Assembly: GCA_963731745.1 (NCBI GenBank)
Contig: CAVSWT010000028.1
Location: forward strand, 62,001 to 126,000
DNA from: CAVSWT01 sp963731745
GTDB taxonomy: Bacteria; Bacteroidota; Ignavibacteria; Ignavibacteriales; Ignavibacteriaceae
DNA length: 64,000 bases
Direction of reading: 5' to 3'
Both the position numbers and the translations under genes were made by a program. Under the pieces are notes generated by a model. That model was not told where the DNA came from and did no database searches. It saw only the letters and a program-made list of their open reading frames with translations. Below, one piece after another: positions 1 to 10,190 of the stretch; position 1 is the stretch's first letter; each line of letters starts with the position of its first letter.

Positions 1-1506
1 ATACTGAATTGCTTCGCTGATATGCTGCGGTAAAATATTTTCCGAATTTTCTAAATCCGCAATTGTGCGGCTAACTTTTAAAATTCTATCATAAGCTCTT
101 GCGGATAAGCCAAGTTTTGTCATAGCCATTTTTAATAATTCAGCTCCGGCAGAATCCAATTTACAAAACTGTCTTACTTCTTTTGAACCCATATCAGCGT
201 TATTAAAAATATGTTTTGTTTTCTCAAATCTTTTATATTGAATTTCTCTTGCTTTGATTACTCTTTTCCTAATATCGGCTGATGGTTCACTTTTGGTTTC
301 TGTAGAAAGTTCTTTGTATTTAACAGCAGGAACTTCAATATGAATATCAATTCTATCCAGCAAAGGACCCGATATTTTCGCCATATATCTTTGAATTTGA
401 GGAGGTGCGCAAGTACACTCTTTAGTTGGGTCTGTAAAAAATCCGCAGGGACAAGGATTCATAGCTGAAGCAAGCATAAAGTTTGCAGGAAATTCTAAAG
501 ATAATTTTGAGCGGCTTACAGTTACTTTCGCATCTTCCAATGGCTGGCGTAAAACCTCTAAAACATTTTTTTTGAATTCGGGCAGTTCATCTAAAAATAA
601 AACTCCATGATGAGCATAAGAAACTTCGCCGGGACGTGGGAAAGAACCGCCTCCAACTAAAGCGGCATCACTTACAGTATGGTGCGGACTTCTGTAAGGC
701 CGTTCTGTAATTAACGCCTGATCTTTTGCCAAAATTCCGGCGATGGAATGAATTTTTGTAGTTTCCAACGCTTCTTCAAATGTCATAGGCGGAAGAATTG
801 AAGGAATTCGTTTTGCCAGCATTGTTTTTCCTGAACCTGGAGGGCCAATCATTAAAATATTATGTGAACCGGCTGCAGCTACTTCTAAAGCACGCTTTAC
901 ATTTTCCTGGCCTTTAACATCCGAAAAATCTAAGTGATAGGAATTAACTCTAGAAAAAATTTCATCTCTATTTGTATAAACCTTTTCTTTTTGTATTTCT
1001 CCATTTAAAAATTGAACAACTTCAAAAAGATTTTCCATTCCATAAACTTCAATTCCATCAACGATAGAGGCTTCTTTTGACGATTCAGTGGGAAGAATTA
1101 TTCTTTTAATATTATTTTTCTTTGCTTCAACAGAAATTGGTAAAGCGCCTTTTATGGGACGAATTTTCCCATCTAAAGAAAGCTCCCCTAAGAATACTGT
1201 ATCTTCCAACCAATCGGCTTTTACTTTTTCAATGGCTGCAAGCAGGCCTATTGCAATAGGTAAATCAAATGAACTTCCTTCTTTTTTAATATCGGCAGGA
1301 GCAAGATTGACAGTTATTTTTTTTAATGGGAATTCAAAACCGCTGTTTTTAATTGCTGCCGTAACACGTTCACGGCTTTCTTTAACAGCATTGTCAGGCA
1401 ATCCAACAATAGTAAAAGAAGGTATTTGTTTTTCACAATGTGTTTCTACTTCAACAAGATATGCATCGATCCCGTATGTAGCGCTGGATAAAACTTTTGA
1501 AAGCAT
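1..1506 (-). CDS. comM: YifB/ComM family Mg-chelatase-like AAA+ ATPase (3' end cut by window)
   Basis: The protein begins MLSKVLSSATYGIDAYLVEV at the ATG whose first base is 1506 and stays open to base 1, giving 502 codons. The family is about 510 aa, so only the last few residues and the stop are missing. An N-terminal Lon-like (ChlI) domain covers roughly residues 1-170 (GLPDNAVKESRERV, KKITVNLAPADIKKEGSSFD). An AAA+ core follows with Walker A GPPGSGKT near residue 220, then the family hallmark SPHHTVSDAALVGGG and Walker B LFLDELPEF. A cysteine-rich CPCGFF...CTC segment precedes the C-terminal Mg_chelatase_C region. In transforming bacteria ComM is a hexameric helicase promoting branch migration during recombination of incoming DNA; elsewhere its role is less clear. 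The gene stands apart from its neighbour by 190 bp. Family assignment is secure. Confidence 0.93.
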   Translation of the reverse strand, partial: MLSKVLSSATYGIDAYLVEVETHCEKQIPSFTIVGLPDNAVKESRERVTAAIKNSGFEFPLKKITVNLAPADIKKEGSSFDLPIAIGLLAAIEKVKADWLEDTVFLGELSLDGKIRPIKGALPISVEAKKNNIKRIILPTESSKEASIVDGIEVYGMENLFEVVQFLNGEIQKEKVYTNRDEIFSRVNSYHLDFSDVKGQENVKRALEVAAAGSHNILMIGPPGSGKTMLAKRIPSILPPMTFEEALETTKIHSIAGILAKDQALITERPYRSPHHTVSDAALVGGGSFPRPGEVSYAHHGVLFLDELPEFKKNVLEVLRQPLEDAKVTVSRSKLSLEFPANFMLASAMNPCPCGFFTDPTKECTCAPPQIQRYMAKISGPLLDRIDIHIEVPAVKYKELSTETKSEPSADIRKRVIKAREIQYKRFEKTKHIFNNADMGSKEVRQFCKLDSAGAELLKMAMTKLGLSARAYDRILKVSRTIADLENSENILPQHISEAIQY

Positions 1507-1527
1507 TTCGAAGAATTTATAATTATT

Positions 1528-1583
1528 AATGTAAAATGAATAATGAACAATAATTCTAAATTAGACATTAATCATTTTACATT
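1528..1583. repeat. Intergenic inverted repeat with dispersed AATGAATAATNAACAAT motif
   Basis: AATGTAAAATGA at 1528-1539 has its exact reverse complement at 1572-1583, separated by about 32 bases, so an extended hairpin is possible. Inside it, 1535-1551 reads AATGAATAATGAACAAT, which recurs with one mismatch at 39968-39984 inside the cobalamin riboswitch. Bases 1584-1660 are rich in imperfect GATTGTTT/ATTGT units. This looks like a small palindromic intergenic repeat of the kind scattered through Bacteroidota genomes. No coding potential was seen between 1507 and 1695. Confidence 0.5.
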
Positions 1584-1695
1584 CAAAGATTATTTGATTG
1601 TTTAACTGCGGAATTGTCTGATTGTTTTATTGTCAAATTGTGGATTGGTAATGAAGCAATAGTAACTAAACGATTAATCAATTTAGCAATAAAAC

Positions 1696-3561
1696 TCATT
1701 CTTCAACCAGCAAGCCTTCAAGCTTCATAATCTTTAACGCATTTGTTGTTGGGCAGGGGCCGAGATTAATCTTATAATCAAAAAGCATCTTCCCGTTTTC
1801 TACTTCTTCTTTAAAATGATAATTCCTTACTTTTCCAATTGTTTCAGATAGCTTAACAAGTTCAAGGTCGTGTGTAGCGATAGCTCCAACAGCATTTGAT
1901 TTTGCAAGCTGTTTAATGTACATAGAGCTTCCTTTGAGCCTTTCAATATTATTTGTCCCCCGAAAAATTTCGTCGATTAGAAAAAATACCGGGTAATCGG
2001 ATTTTTCAATTTCATCAAGCAAAGCTTTTAATCTTTTAACTTCTGCATAGAAGAAAGAAATACTTTCTTTTAATGAATCGTTTATTTTTATACAAGTAAA
2101 TAAGTCAAAAAGCGAGACTTCAAATTCTTCTGCATTTACAACACCGCCCGCATAAACAAGTGATAAGTTTATTCCTAAAGTTCTAATGAAAGTACTTTTG
2201 CCAGACATATTTGAGCCTGTAATTAAAGCTATTTCACCATCTGGATTAAATGTGAAATCATTACAGACTTTCTTTTCATTTTTAATTAATGGATGTCCAA
2301 TTTGTTTAACTTTGAAAATAATTTCATCGGATTCATTATCAATAATTTTGGGAAAAGTATAACCCGGATTTAAATGAGCAAAGTTAGCAAACGAGCTAAG
2401 TGCTTCCAGGTTGTACCAGGTGTCAAGCCAGATATTTAATTTATCTTTGATGATATTTATATACTTTTTTATTCTAAGTTTAAGAAAGATATCAATTGGA
2501 AATATTGCTCTTATCATATACCATACTAAAGGATTTCCTTTTCTAATTCTTAAAAATTCGAATGAGTTTTTTAACTTATTTATAATAAATGAAGGCTTTT
2601 GTTGAATGCTCACAAAAGGTTCACATAGCCCGGATAATTCTGAACCTTTTTTAAACCGGTATTTTTCAAGAAACCAGAATACAGCTTTAATTTTTCCCAG
2701 CTCATCTAAAACAATCTCTGTTTCATCTTTATATTTTTCTTTATCCTTATTGTTATAACTGAAAAGTCCTATATAAATTAAAAGTGTAATTCCCCAAAAA
2801 GCCGGCAATAAATTGTAAAGATACAGAACAAATAATAATACATTGATAGGAGCCAATACAGACAAAATTATAAAAATAATCTTAAAATATTTTGGTGAAG
2901 TTTTTATGTTATCTAATAGATTATTTACAACTTTTCCATCAAACTCTAACCGGGAAGAAAGGATTGAATATAATTTTAGTTTGTCTCTGAATATTGTTTG
3001 AGGAATTAATTCCTTTATAAGATTCTGTCTTTTAATAATTTTATCAACATTATGGGTTTTTGAATTAAGCCATGCTCGCAGCAGTGATTTTGATTGCTTT
3101 GATGTTGTTGTATTAATTAATTGAAGAAGTGAACCATCACCGGCAATATCCAAATCAATTTCATTTGGCTGAAGTTTTTCAAAGGGAATATTTAAAGAAG
3201 GAATATTGTCCCAATCTAAATTAAGGCGGGCAATATGAGTTTTTTTGATTTCAGTCCAAAATTCTAATTTCTTTATACCTCTATCAACTTTTGAATGGTA
3301 ATGAGCTGTAATTGAAAAAACTGTTAAGAAAACTGCTATAGAAATTAATGCTGATGTATTCGATACAAAGAAGAAAAGAATGAAAAAAAGAATTACTTCT
3401 GAAATTAAAATAGACAGCCTGAAAAATGAATAATTTCTGCTAATTCTTTGAAGATAAGTTTTTCTTGATTTTAATTTTTCAATTAAATTGAAAAGGTAAT
3501 CTTTTCGGCTATTAATATCTTTGGTTGATTTCATTTCAGTAATGATATTTTTATAAATCAA
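1696..3561 (-). CDS. MutS-like ATPase with N-terminal transmembrane segments
   Basis: This 621-aa protein carries the MutS domain V ATPase at its C-terminus: Walker A GSNMSGKST near residue 450, the YAEVKRLKALL region, Walker B FFLIDEIFRGTNN near 530 and the GAIATHDLEL switch. It lacks the mismatch-recognition domain I of true MutS. The N-terminal half has two hydrophobic blocks, roughly residues 48-85 and 225-270, so the ATPase is probably tethered to the inner membrane facing the cytoplasm. The middle resembles the MutS core/lever region (SKSLLRAWL, IIKRQNLIKEL). Such short membrane-linked MutS paralogues occur in Bacteroidota and relatives; their substrate is unknown. It should not be read as the mismatch-repair MutS. 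The gene is monocistronic as far as can be seen. Confidence 0.85.
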   Translation of the reverse strand: MIYKNIITEMKSTKDINSRKDYLFNLIEKLKSRKTYLQRISRNYSFFRLSILISEVILFFILFFFVSNTSALISIAVFLTVFSITAHYHSKVDRGIKKLEFWTEIKKTHIARLNLDWDNIPSLNIPFEKLQPNEIDLDIAGDGSLLQLINTTTSKQSKSLLRAWLNSKTHNVDKIIKRQNLIKELIPQTIFRDKLKLYSILSSRLEFDGKVVNNLLDNIKTSPKYFKIIFIILSVLAPINVLLFVLYLYNLLPAFWGITLLIYIGLFSYNNKDKEKYKDETEIVLDELGKIKAVFWFLEKYRFKKGSELSGLCEPFVSIQQKPSFIINKLKNSFEFLRIRKGNPLVWYMIRAIFPIDIFLKLRIKKYINIIKDKLNIWLDTWYNLEALSSFANFAHLNPGYTFPKIIDNESDEIIFKVKQIGHPLIKNEKKVCNDFTFNPDGEIALITGSNMSGKSTFIRTLGINLSLVYAGGVVNAEEFEVSLFDLFTCIKINDSLKESISFFYAEVKRLKALLDEIEKSDYPVFFLIDEIFRGTNNIERLKGSSMYIKQLAKSNAVGAIATHDLELVKLSETIGKVRNYHFKEEVENGKMLFDYKINLGPCPTTNALKIMKLEGLLVEE

Positions 3562-3603
3562 TTGTTCTAATTTATAAAAATATGGAGAAGTTTGGTGGGA
3601 CTT

Positions 3604-6600
3604 TTATTTTACTAAAATCATTTTTTTGCTTTCAATAAAATCACCTGCCGATATTCTATATATATAAGTACCGCTTGCAACCTGTTCGCCTTTATTATTT
3701 GTGCCATTCCATAAAATCTCATAACTGCCTGCAGATTTATTTTCGTTAACGAGCGTTGCAACTTCATTACCAAGTATATCATAAATCTTCAATTGTACAG
3801 ACACATGATCTCTACATTCGGAACTGTAAATCGAATCCTTGTAGTCGGATTAAATGGATTAGGATAGTTTTGAGATAATTCAAAATCTTTTGGGTAAACA
3901 TTTTTAGCTTCATTTACTTTAGTTGTCGATTGAACTCCAAATATTTTAACATTGTCAATTGCAGCAACATCACCATTATTGCCGATATATTCCCAGGTTA
4001 ATTTTAAATTGTCCATATTCTTATATGCTGAAAGATTAATAGTAAAAAATCTCCAGGCTAGTCCCTGCCCATCATTATTAGCCTGCCATAGCGGAGTCCA
4101 TGAACTGCCATTATCTGTTGAGATACCAAAAAATATTGCTGCATTTGATAAGTATTGTGAATTATATAATACATTAAATTCAACTGAAGCATTACCATTC
4201 CCTAAAGAGAACAAAGGGGTAATCAACCATTCATCTTGATCTTGATTTATATATGGACAAACAGCAGAACTAACATTTGCCGGATCTACCGAATTAAAAT
4301 TATGATTAGTAACATTACCTAACTGCCATGTGTAATTTGTATTTGTAATTAATCTACTCCATCCATTCGGCGGAAATTGCGGTAAATCAAAATTTTCTTG
4401 AAGCAAAGTAGTTTGCGTTAAACTATTTGAAAGAGTGGAATAATACATTCCCCTGCCATGTGTAAATGCAAAGATTTTTTTGTCAGAAGATCTATAATCC
4501 AAATCCTGTACTGAAACATTTGCTAATCCATTATTATCTTGAGTCCAGGAAGCACCATCATTTTCTGTAGAAAACACCCCAAGATCAGTTCCTAAATAAA
4601 TATTGTTTGTATTTTCCGGATTGATCACTAAACAATTAACAGGTATGTTGGGCAAATTAGCAGAAATATTCGTCCATGATTGTCCAAAGTTTTCTGTTTT
4701 ATATATTTTTTTACCTGATACAAAACCCGAAAAAGTGGCGTAAGCAATTGAAGGATTAAGAGGATTAGCGGCAATCCGCGTGCAGTATGCATTAGGCAAA
4801 CCCGTTCCGCTTGTCCAACTAGATCCGCCGTTCGTTGTAACTTGTATTATCCCATTTGAACATCCAGCATACATAACGTTTGAGTTTCCTTTTGCAATAA
4901 CTATTGCAGAAATCTTTGCACCGCTTGAACCGCTACCGTCTCCAGTTAAATCACCGCTTATAGCATTCCATTTACCGGCTCCATCTGTTGTTTGCCATAT
5001 TCTATAAGTACCAGCGGCGAGTGTATTCGAGTTGTTCGGATCAATAGTATAGGGTGTAATAAAAAGTGTTCTATCTGTAGTTCCGTCATATTGTTCTGAA
5101 CCAGTAGGAATTCCATTCATTTTTTTTGAAAAAGAAGCTCCGCCATTAGTTGATTTAAAAAAAGTAAAATTAACGTATTCACCGTAAACTATTTTTGGAT
5201 TGTTGTAATCAACCTCAGTAACTCCGCCATCACCGCCTATAATTGTCTGCCAGTTAGATGAACCGGTTGTACTAATAGTTCCATTATCCTGCGTTCCGCC
5301 GTAATATTTAGTTCCGGTTGGGGCTGCGGCACCTGAATAAAACTGAGTTATTGCCAAATTGTTATTCTCACTTACCCAGGTTTCACCTTTATTAGTAGAT
5401 TTATAAATTCCCCCATCATTACCATTATATAAAATATTTGAATTTGAAGGCGCAAAAACCAAAGCATGATGATCTGCATGAACAAATGGAGGCGCCCCTG
5501 TTTCCGGATACCAATTCGTTTTTTGTTTCCAGGTAACACCGCCATCTGTGGTTTTCCATAAATCCAAACCACCTGCTATAACATTGTTTGCATTATTTGG
5601 ATCAACCACTAAAATATTATCATACCATGCCTGTGTGCCCGCATAATTATTTGCCCCTGAATAAGCTGGTCCCGCTACAGTGATTGTATCCCAATTGTTA
5701 CCACCATTAGTAGTTTTAGCCATTACAGTAACACCATTAGTATTTAAATCAAGAAATGATGCATAAACAATTTGCGGGTTGGACGCAGAAGTTGCCATTT
5801 CAATACGGCCTTGATTTGCTTTAGAGAGTATTGAAGTGCTGCTAAAATTATTTCCCCCGTCTGTACTTCTATAGATGGATGCATCATTAAACAATCCGCA
5901 GCTTACATAGATAGTTGTTGGATTGGTTGCCGCAATCTCAATATCTGTGCAATGTGTATATTTTGAATTATTTGTTAAAACGCCTGTGAAAGAATCTCCG
6001 CCATTGTTTGAACTATACAAACCAGTTCTTGTGGCTGCCCAAAGTGTATTAGTCGAGATATCATATTCCAATTTATTTACATAGTAAAAATTGGAATTAT
6101 TTGTTGAAGCCAATCTTATCCAACTTGCTCCTGCGTCAGTTGATTTGAAAATACCTTCTCCTCTTAAAGCATCGATATTAAAAAATCCTTCTCCGGTTCC
6201 TGCATAAATTGTATTAGGATTATTTGGATCAAGAACCAAAGCACATACAGCAAGATTTTCCATTTTGTCTTTTAATGCCGTCCAGCTTCCACCACCGTTT
6301 GTAGATTTCCAAACACCACCGCTAACAGATCCCAAATAAACTATGTCAGGATTTGAAGGATGAACAGCTATCGATCTTATTCTACCTCCAATGTTATTTG
6401 GGCCTAGTGGAGCCCAGCTTAATGCAGCAGCAGATTTTTCAAGGCTTTTATTCATCTTATTTAATTTTATTTCATTAAAGGCTTCTTCACGCCATTTATC
6501 TGGAATTTTCCCCAACGGATATTGACGCTGCTGGATGTACCATTGCATTGCTTGATCAGGTGATCCATTGGTTGGCTTCTCGCTGTTTTCTTCTATTATC

Positions 6601-6713
6601 TTCCATTCTAAAAATGATTTCATATTAATAACATTATTAGATGTATCCAATAGTTTTTCAATTCCAAAACTGGCAACGGCGGAAACAATTAAAAGAGTTA
6701 AATATTTTTTCAT
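3604..6713 (-). CDS. Asp-box/BNR beta-propeller exoprotein with type IX sorting domain, split by a frameshift
   Basis: The reading frame from 6713 runs 974 codons to a stop at 3789, inside the C-terminal sorting domain. The rest of that domain (VQLKIYDILGNEVATLV to KKMILVK, stop at 3604) continues in another frame. Shifting one frame near 3804-3810 (GATC at 3807) restores one protein of about 1037 aa. After a signal-like N-terminus come about ten Asp-box/BNR repeats of the S-T-N/D-G-G-x-x-W/F type (STNGGGSW, STDAGASW, TTDGGVTW), forming a sortilin-like propeller. A choice-of-anchor J jelly-roll domain lies near residues 790-930 (QENFDLPQFPPNGW). Such proteins are surface-displayed or secreted by type IX systems; the ligand is unknown. 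The frame break is either an assembly error or a mutation abolishing export. Confidence 0.85.
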
Positions 6714-6785
6714 TACAACTTTAACATTTATAAAATTTAGTAAGGCTTATTGTCAATAATCAATTAAATTGTTTTTAAATTAAGC

Positions 6786-7235
6786 TTATTTTAAAACTTT
6801 TTGAATGTACCATTTATTACCCTTTCCCATAAATATAATTGCTCTGAATTCATCGCCCTTTTTCAACTGTGAAAGCTGCCGCAATTTTTGATTGTTTTCT
6901 TGGTGAGAACTAAAATCGATTGCCTTATCATCATTCAAAATGTAATTGGGAAATAATTTATAAACATTCCCTTTCACAGCCATATTTTGATACGCAGGGT
7001 TTTCATCAACATTCACAATCATAGCATCAATAGAATAATTATTTTTATCACTAACATTTAACTCTTCAACTCTTGCAGTTATAATGGATTGATTTTCAGT
7101 TATCGTTGTCGGTGAAGCTGGAAAAGATTTATTAATTTTTGTTTGTCTATTAATTTTTTCATTCTTGCTAACATTTGTACAGCAGCTTGAAAGAAAAAGA
7201 AATAATATCGGTACAAAAATCTTTAATACGTTCAT
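6786..7235 (-). CDS. Small lipoprotein of unknown function
   Basis: The 149-aa product starts MNVLKIFVPILFLFLSSC, a hydrophobic signal ending in an LSSC lipobox, so it should be a lipoprotein anchored in the cell envelope. The mature part is polar with no motif I recognise. The C-terminal half (KKGDEFRAIIFMGKGNKWYI) looks like a small beta-rich fold. No strong ribosome-binding site precedes the ATG. It lies 72 bp upstream of the start of the BNR exoprotein on the same strand, and diverges from glnE. Confidence 0.6.
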   Translation of the reverse strand: MNVLKIFVPILFLFLSSCCTNVSKNEKINRQTKINKSFPASPTTITENQSIITARVEELNVSDKNNYSIDAMIVNVDENPAYQNMAVKGNVYKLFPNYILNDDKAIDFSSHQENNQKLRQLSQLKKGDEFRAIIFMGKGNKWYIQKVLK

Positions 7236-7389
7236 ATTTTTTTTATTAAGTTTAAGAATGTTATTATGAAATAAATAGGTTTATAATCTTTAAATTAAAC
7301 AATTTAAATTCCTAGTATGAGAAAAAATTATTTATTATCATCGAATTCCAAACCCGCATCAAATCAAATAAATTGCTAACTATAAAGAC

Positions 7390-10188
7390 TTGAGAAAAAA
7401 TAAATTATCAAAAGATATAATTGAGAAACTTGCAGAAATTTCTGCCGGATATTTACCGGAAAGCATTTTCGAAAAATTTCTTGAATTGATCTCCATCGAA
7501 ATTGCCGGTAAATATTTTACTCACAGTTCTGAAGCAAATTTGATTCGCATAATTTTATCGATGTTTGATAAAGCTTCATTCATAAGTGAGTGCGTAAAAT
7601 ATCCGCATTATGTTGAACTGCTAATTTCAATTTCGGTTAATAGTAATTATTTAACTGATATCCTCGTTAGAAATCCAGAATATTTTTATTGGATAGTAAA
7701 TCCTTCTAACTTGAATAGAAATCTAATTGAAGATGAATTAAAAAGAAATTTGATTAGTAATATCGCTTCTTACAAATCGTTGAATGCAAAGTTAAACTTT
7801 CTTCGTTCACAAAAGCGAAAAGAAATATTAAGAATTGGCGCAAAAGACATTTTGGGTTTAAATGATTTGAAAACTGTAACCGAAGAATTATCAATTTTGG
7901 CGAGAAGTATTACTTCACAACTTTTTTCAATATGCTACAATGAAGTATTAACAAAAAATAATTTGCAGTTAAATGAAGATACATATTGTCTTTTTGCATT
8001 AGGTAAACTTGGCGGTAATGAACTAAACTATAGTTCCGATATAGACTTAATAATATTTTATGACAATGATGTTTCCATTAAAAGTAAAAAGGAATTTTCC
8101 GAAATATTAATCGAAGCAATATATTTATTTATCGAAAGTGCAACTTCAATTACTTCGCTGGGCTATATATTTCGAGTAGATTTTCGACTTCGCCCCGACG
8201 GAAGAACTTCAGTGCTTACCCGCAGTCTTCAGGAATATTTGAATTATTATGAAAGCCGCGGAGAAGATTGGGAAAGACAAATGTTAATCAAGTCAGGATT
8301 TGTTGGCGGAAATAAAAATTTATACGATAACTTTGTTAATTACCTCCAGCCTTTTATTTATCCATCAACTTTTTCCATTTCACCGATGGAGCAAATTAAA
8401 AAGTTAAAAATAAACATAGAGAAAAATTTAAAAGACGAAGAAAATATAAAACTGCTTTCCGGTGGAATTAGAGATATCGAATTTTCCGTTCAGGCACTTC
8501 AATTATTAAATGGCGGAAGAATAAAAAATATTCGAACTAATAATACTCTTAACGCCATTGCACAATTAAAAAATGAAAAACTTTTATCAGATGAAGAGGC
8601 AAATACGTTCAGAAATTCGTATGTATTCTACAGAAAAATTGAGCATTATTTACAGCTTATGAATGATACACAAACACATTCTATTCCATCCGGAGGTGAA
8701 ATATTAGAAAAACTAAGCAGCTATCTTAAATTTAAAAATGCTGAGGAATTTAATAGAAACGTTTCAGAAAACAGAAAAAAAGTTAAAGCTGTATATGAAT
8801 CAATTATAGGAAAAGAAACCGATTTAAAAATAAAAGAAAATAAAATTTCAAACATTAAATTTGAAAATCAGAATAAAGCCGAAAAAGATTTCATCTATCT
8901 TAGTGAAGGCAAAGGATTGCTCGGCCAAAAAGAGTTTGATAAAAATACGTTGGAAAGTTTTACTAAGATTGAACAATATTTAATTAGTTATCTGGATAAT
9001 TCTATACAGCCGGATTTGGTTCTTCAAAATTTTGTACGTGTATTTCGAAATATTACTTTCCCTTCTATTTGGTACAATGAATTTTTAGATGAAAAATTTT
9101 TCAATTCATTTTTGATGATTTGCGAGTTTTCACAAAAAGCGATTGACCTTTTTGCAGAAGACAGCGATTTGCACGAATATTTTTTAACCCGGCGGGTGTT
9201 TCAAAAAATAGCGCTAACAAAAGAAATTAATATAGAACTTAAGAAATTATTATTCAGCCTATGTGTTCAATTTACAATTGGATTAATAACTAGTGAAAAT
9301 TTATCAAGAATTTTATGCAACTATTTTAGTCAGCAAATTATAAAAATTTCGAAACAGAATTTTACAGAAGAAGAATCAAAGGAATTATTTATTGCATGTC
9401 TGGGAAGCTTTAGCGTTGGAGAAATGACCTTCGCATCAGATATCGATTTGATTTTTGGGACGAAAAATATGGATGAGGTAAAAGATGTTGAAAAAAAATT
9501 TCAAACTCTTTTATTAAATCTTAAAGAAAAATTTAAACCATTTGTAGTAGACTGCAGACTGCGCCCGGAAGGGAAAAGCAGTCAGCTTGTTTGGGATTTA
9601 AAAAGTTATCAAAATTATTTACAAAGCCGTGCAAGAATCTGGGAATTACAGGCTTTATCCAAAATGAATTTTATTTTTGGAAATAGAAAAATTTATAATG
9701 CGCTAGTTAATAGTTTAAGTCGAAGAGTTAAATCCGAAGCTAAAGAAACAATAAAAAAAGAATTGACGGGAATGCGCACAAAAATGCTTCCTTCAATTTC
9801 ATATCTTTCAAAAAGCTTTTACATAAAAAAAAGCAGCGGCGGTATCAGCGATATTGATTTTATAATTCAATATTTATTACTAACCAATTCGGTTATTTAT
9901 AAGAAAAACTTAGGCTACAGTAAAATAAAAAACCTTAGCAAATTGGAAACGACTCTGCCTAACTTAATAGATTATAAAAAATTAAAAGCTGATTTTGAAT
10001 TCCTAAAAGAATTGGAAATAATTAATCAAAATGTTTTTAATGTATCCTCGAATCTTATTAATAAGGATGAAAAAAAATATAGATTATATGCTTACTTTTT
10101 TAGTTTGTCTTCCGTCGAATTTGAAAAGAAATTAAGTGCTGTTATAAAAGAAATTCATACTATCTATAAAAATATATTTCTTAACTAA
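7390..10188 (+). CDS. glnE: Bifunctional glutamine synthetase adenylyltransferase/adenylyl-removing enzyme
   Basis: The 932-aa length matches GlnE (about 945 aa). Both nucleotidyltransferase domains are visible: the N-terminal adenylyl-removing domain has LGKLGGNELNYSSDIDLI near residue 207 with FRVDFRLRPDGRTS downstream, and the C-terminal adenylylating domain has LGSFSVGEMTFASDIDLIF near 675 with VDCRLRPEGKSSQL. Each domain ends in a GGIRDIEF or GGISDIDF helix typical of the family. GlnE adds or removes AMP on glutamine synthetase in response to PII and glutamine. The most upstream in-frame start is TTG at 7390 with a weak ribosome-binding site; no ATG lies in frame before it. The second catalytic loop is diverged (GSFSVGE instead of GKLGGRE), but the D-I-D metal ligands are kept. 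It is followed after 2 bases by the DUF2723 gene. Confidence 0.9.
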   Translation: MRKNKLSKDIIEKLAEISAGYLPESIFEKFLELISIEIAGKYFTHSSEANLIRIILSMFDKASFISECVKYPHYVELLISISVNSNYLTDILVRNPEYFYWIVNPSNLNRNLIEDELKRNLISNIASYKSLNAKLNFLRSQKRKEILRIGAKDILGLNDLKTVTEELSILARSITSQLFSICYNEVLTKNNLQLNEDTYCLFALGKLGGNELNYSSDIDLIIFYDNDVSIKSKKEFSEILIEAIYLFIESATSITSLGYIFRVDFRLRPDGRTSVLTRSLQEYLNYYESRGEDWERQMLIKSGFVGGNKNLYDNFVNYLQPFIYPSTFSISPMEQIKKLKINIEKNLKDEENIKLLSGGIRDIEFSVQALQLLNGGRIKNIRTNNTLNAIAQLKNEKLLSDEEANTFRNSYVFYRKIEHYLQLMNDTQTHSIPSGGEILEKLSSYLKFKNAEEFNRNVSENRKKVKAVYESIIGKETDLKIKENKISNIKFENQNKAEKDFIYLSEGKGLLGQKEFDKNTLESFTKIEQYLISYLDNSIQPDLVLQNFVRVFRNITFPSIWYNEFLDEKFFNSFLMICEFSQKAIDLFAEDSDLHEYFLTRRVFQKIALTKEINIELKKLLFSLCVQFTIGLITSENLSRILCNYFSQQIIKISKQNFTEEESKELFIACLGSFSVGEMTFASDIDLIFGTKNMDEVKDVEKKFQTLLLNLKEKFKPFVVDCRLRPEGKSSQLVWDLKSYQNYLQSRARIWELQALSKMNFIFGNRKIYNALVNSLSRRVKSEAKETIKKELTGMRTKMLPSISYLSKSFYIKKSSGGISDIDFIIQYLLLTNSVIYKKNLGYSKIKNLSKLETTLPNLIDYKKLKADFEFLKELEIINQNVFNVSSNLINKDEKKYRLYAYFFSLSSVEFEKKLSAVIKEIHTIYKNIFLN

Positions 10189-10190
10189 TC

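Noticed and set aside
1088..1522. Open frame on the plus strand across the comM gene
   Set aside because: The minus strand encodes the conserved ChlI domain of ComM here; the plus frame has no protein-like features.
1584..1660. ATTGT-rich short repeats as a CRISPR-like array
   Set aside because: Units are under 12 bases, irregular in spacing and have no spacers.
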